A program made the translations under genes and the position numbers. 7,785 nt of DNA, from the NCBI GenBank assembly GCA_964245755.1, contig CAXTNV010000149.1:1-7785 (forward strand), read 5' to 3'. The notes beneath the pieces were generated by a model that did no database searches, was not told the DNA's origin, and was given only the letters and a program-made list of their open reading frames with translations. This stretch comes from Lichenicoccus sp964245755 (GTDB lineage: Bacteria; Pseudomonadota; Alphaproteobacteria; Acetobacterales; Acetobacteraceae). Positions 5,586 through 7,785 of this stretch are shown here, in pieces. How positions within the stretch are numbered: the first letter of the stretch is position 1; the number at the start of each line of letters is the position of its first letter.

Positions 5586-6990
5586 GCCCGTACGCATCCA
5601 GCACGGACTCGTGCATGGTCTCGCTGACGGTCGGGTGCGGGAACACGGTGTGCATCAGCTCCTGCTCGGTCGTCTCCAGGGTGCGGGCGATGGCGTAGCC
5701 CTGGATCATCTCGGTCACCTCCGCGCCGACCATGTGCGCGCCGAGCAACTCGCCGGTGCCCGCGTCGAACACGGTCTTGACCATGCCCTCCGGCTCGCCC
5801 ATCGCGATCGCCTTGCCGTTGCCGACGAACGGGAAATGCCCCACCCGTATCTCGCGCCCGGCTTCCCGCGCGCGTGCCTCGGTCAGACCGACCGAGGCCA
5901 CCTGCGGCCGGCAGTAGGTGCAGCCGGGGATGTTGCTCCAGTCGATCGGATGCGGCTCCAGTCCCGCGATCTTCTCGACGCAGATCACCCCCTCGTGGCT
6001 CGCCTTGTGCGCGAGCCAGGGCGCTCCCGCCAGGTCGCCGATCGCGTAGACGCCGGGTTCGCCAGTGGCGCAGAACGGGTCGATCCGCACGTGCGTGCGC
6101 TCGATCTCGACCCTGGTGCCCTCCAGCCCGATCCCCTCGACGTTGCCGACGATCCCGACCGCCGAGATCACGCGGTCCACGGTGATCTCCTCCTGGCCAG
6201 TCTCCGTCTCCACCGGCACCACCACCGTGCCCTCCTGCTTGCGCAGGGTGCCGAGCCTGGCGCTGGTCAGGATGCGCATGCCCTGACCCTCGAAGGCGCG
6301 GCGGGCGAAGGCGCCGATCTCCTCGTCCTCGACCGGCAGGATGCGGTCGGCGACCTCGACCACCGTCACCTCGGCTCCCATGTTGCGGTAGAACGAGGCG
6401 AACTCGATGCCGATGGCGCCCGACCCCACCACCAGCAGCCGACGCGGCATCGCCTCGGGGACCATCGCCTCGCGGTAGGACCAGATCAGCGTCCCGTCCG
6501 GCTCCAGCCCGGGCAACACCCGGGCGCGCGCGCCGGTGGCCACGATAAAGTGCCGTTCGGTAAACTCTGCCACCGGCGCCTCGTAGCTGCCGACCATGAC
6601 CCGGCCCAGTTCACCGCCCTCGCCCTGCTGGGTGCCGTCGAGGCGGCCGCTGCCGGTGAACACCGGGATCTTGTTCTTGCGCAGCAGGTGGCCGACTCCG
6701 GAGGCGAGCTGACCCGCGATCTTGCGCGAGCGCTTCACCACCCGGGCGAGGTCGAAGCGGATGTTGTCCGCGGCGAAGCCGAACTCGTCGAGGTGGCGCA
6801 GCAGGTGGTTGATCTCCGACGAGCGCAGCAGCGCCTTGGTCGGGATGCAGCCCCAGTTCAGGCAGATCCCGCCGAGATGCTCGCGCTCCACCACCGCGGC
6901 CTTCATGCCGAGCTGGGCTGCTCGTATCGCGGCGACGTAGCCGCCCGGGCCGCCGCCGATGACGACGAGGTCGAACTGGGTCTCGGCCAT
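5569..6990 (-). CDS. lpdA: Dihydrolipoyl dehydrogenase (E3 of pyruvate dehydrogenase complex)
   Basis: E3 re-oxidises the dihydrolipoyl arm of E2, passing electrons through a disulfide and FAD to NAD+. The 473-residue protein is complete. FAD-binding GGGPGG is at 12–17. The redox pair is Cys43/Cys48 in GGICLNWGCIPTKALL, the variant typical of E3 in PDH operons. ATGAR is at 151–155, and the NAD-binding GSGAIG (189–194) is followed by an acidic strand end (VVE). A second FAD contact, YAIGD, lies at 315–319. The active-site HPTVSE (His452, Glu457) comes before the C-terminal helix. ATG at 6990 is chosen because the Rossmann strand begins right after it; the ribosome site is weak and lies within the end of pdhC, so coupled translation is likely. 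pdhC stops 5 nt upstream. Confidence 0.97.
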   Translation of the reverse strand: MAETQFDLVVIGGGPGGYVAAIRAAQLGMKAAVVEREHLGGICLNWGCIPTKALLRSSEINHLLRHLDEFGFAADNIRFDLARVVKRSRKIAGQLASGVGHLLRKNKIPVFTGSGRLDGTQQGEGGELGRVMVGSYEAPVAEFTERHFIVATGARARVLPGLEPDGTLIWSYREAMVPEAMPRRLLVVGSGAIGIEFASFYRNMGAEVTVVEVADRILPVEDEEIGAFARRAFEGQGMRILTSARLGTLRKQEGTVVVPVETETGQEEITVDRVISAVGIVGNVEGIGLEGTRVEIERTHVRIDPFCATGEPGVYAIGDLAGAPWLAHKASHEGVICVEKIAGLEPHPIDWSNIPGCTYCRPQVASVGLTEARAREAGREIRVGHFPFVGNGKAIAMGEPEGMVKTVFDAGTGELLGAHMVGAEVTEMIQGYAIARTLETTEQELMHTVFPHPTVSETMHESVLDAYGQVIHY

Positions 6991-6995
6991 TTCGT

Positions 6996-7785
6996 TCAGA
7001 CCACCAGGCTCATCGGCGCTTCGACCACGGACTTGAACACCGACATCCACTGCGCGGCCAGCGCGCCGTCGATGACCCGGTGATCGACCGAGAGCGTGCA
7101 GGTCATCACGCTCGCGACCTCGATGCGGTCGCCGGCGCGCACCACGGGGCGCCGCTCGCTGGCGCTGACCGCGAGGATCGCCCCCTGCGGCGGGTTGATG
7201 ATGGCGGAGAACTCGCGCACGCCGAACATGCCCATGTTCGAGATCGAGAACGAGCCACCCTGGAACTCGTCCGGCTTGAGCNNNNNNNNNNGGTCCCCAC
7301 GCCCCCCCCCGTTCCGCGGGCCGGGTGGAGGGGGCCGGGGGGGGGGGCCGCGACCGCCGCCCGGGCCTCGTTGCTGAGCTGCGACAGGCTCTTCGCGTCG
7401 GCGCGTCGCACGATCGGGGTGATCAGCCCGTCCGGAAAGGAGACCGCGACGGCGATGTCGACGTCGTCGTACAGCAGGATCGCCTCGTCGGTGTAGGAGG
7501 CGTTCACCTTGGGCACCCGGCGCAGCGTGACTGCCGCCGCCTTGATCAGCAGGTCGTTGACCGACAGCTTGAACTGGCCCGGCCCCTCCTTGGGCGCCGA
7601 CGCGTTCAGCTCGGTGCGCAGCGAGAGCAGCCGGTCGAGCTCGACGTCGATGGTGACGTAGAAATGCGGCACGAACTGCTTGGACTCCGACAGCCGGCGC
7701 GCGATCACCCGGCGCACGTTGCTGTTCGGCAGCTTCTGGTGCGGCGCGGTGATGACGACGGGCGCCGGCCTGGAGGGAGCCGGAG
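6996..7785 (-). CDS. pdhC: Dihydrolipoamide acetyltransferase, E2 of pyruvate dehydrogenase; 5' end outside window, broken by a gap
   Basis: E2 transfers the acetyl group from its lipoyl arm to CoA and forms the core of the complex. Only the last part is in the window: a Pro/Ala linker (7785–7740), then HQKLPNSNVRRVIARRLSESK, which opens the catalytic domain. VPHFYVTIDVELDRLL, KLSVNDLLIKAAA and DVDIAVAVSFPDGLITPIVRRAD follow. After the gap come DEFQGGSFSISNMGMFGVREFSAIINPPQ and SVDHRVIDGALAAQW, with the catalytic His in HRVIDG, and the protein ends in SLVV. Reading frames before and after 7282–7347 differ, but that interval is Ns plus poor sequence, so the frameshift is most likely artificial and the gene intact. 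Lipoyl and E1/E3-binding domains would lie upstream. The GTG at 7717 is internal, not a start. Confidence 0.93.
   Translation of the reverse strand, partial: SGSLQAGARRHHRAAPEAAEQQRAPGDRAPAVGVQAVRAAFLRHHRRRARPAALAAHRAERVGAQGGAGPVQAVGQRPADQGGGSHAAPGAQGERLLHRRGDPAVRRRRHRRRGLLSGRADHPDRATRRREEPVAAQQRGPGGGRGPPPRPPPPGPRNGGGRGDXXXXLKPDEFQGGSFSISNMGMFGVREFSAIINPPQGAILAVSASERRPVVRAGDRIEVASVMTCTLSVDHRVIDGALAAQWMSVFKSVVEAPMSLVV
7282..7291. other. Assembly gap of 10 Ns inside pdhC
   Basis: Ten Ns interrupt pdhC just upstream of its LKPDEFQGG codons. The frame changes across them, so the length is not real. Confidence 0.97.
7292..7347. other. Probable low-quality sequence next to the gap
   Basis: This stretch holds runs of 9 C (7302–7310) and 11 G (7337–7347) and consists almost entirely of G and C. 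Its translation in the pdhC frame (Pro/Gly-rich, ending PARGTGGGVGT) has no counterpart in E2 catalytic domains, where only a short helix of about ten residues is expected. It looks like a degraded read end or contig tip. Confidence 0.75.

Noticed and set aside
5320..7083. Long + strand frame of 587 codons across lpdA and the gap
   Set aside because: It runs antisense to a complete lpdA with all catalytic motifs, reads through Ns, and its product is a His/Arg/Asp/Ala-rich low-complexity chain typical of a GC-rich shadow frame.

Overview
This GC-rich window (by eye roughly 70% G+C) carries core metabolic and cell-envelope genes. It most likely comes from the Alphaproteobacteria, probably Acetobacteraceae/Rhodospirillales. 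The gene order pdhC–lpdA–lipA–COQ10/RatA, the sequence style of the proteins and an exact match to the alphaproteobacterial EcfG promoter consensus all point that way. The placement is inference; the window has no rRNA or other taxonomic marker.

Layout. Positions 1–2578 (+ strand) hold the 3' part of a soluble-type lytic transglycosylase gene, then pgpA (phosphatidylglycerophosphatase A), then a stand-alone CinA-type NMN amidohydrolase gene (pncC). A long imperfect hairpin and a cluster of short direct repeats follow pncC, where it converges on the minus-strand genes. Positions 2646–3595 (- strand) hold two small secreted-protein genes that look lineage-specific. One encodes an EF-hand-like protein; the other encodes a His-cluster protein with a low-complexity Pro/Ala/Ser/Thr tail. 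A 274-bp intergenic region (3596–3869) carries a candidate EcfG general-stress promoter for the second gene. Positions 3870–7785 (- strand, read right to left) hold the end of a pyruvate dehydrogenase operon: pdhC (E2, 5' end outside the window), lpdA (E3), lipA (lipoyl synthase) and a COQ10/RatA START-family gene. lpdA starts 5 nt after pdhC stops. The lipA stop and ratA start share one base.

How the genes fit together. E2 carries the lipoyl arm, E3 re-oxidises it and LipA inserts the sulfurs that make it, so the operon couples the enzyme to its cofactor supply. The COQ10-like protein links to the ubiquinone pool. The + strand genes cover peptidoglycan turnover, phosphatidylglycerol synthesis and pyridine nucleotide recycling.

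Assembly quality matters here. The 100-N gap at 5431–5530 is flanked by a perfect 55-bp duplication, which looks like two contig ends that overlap and were never merged. The 10-N gap at 7282–7291 adjoins about 56 nt of homopolymer-rich sequence that does not fit the E2 family and breaks the pdhC frame. Both are best read as artefacts rather than biology. I found no mobile element, CRISPR array, RNA gene or clearly new multi-gene system. The most interesting biological leads are the stress-type promoter in front of the unknown secreted protein, a hairpin that covers the ribosome binding site of the EF-hand gene, and the repeat-rich gene ends.
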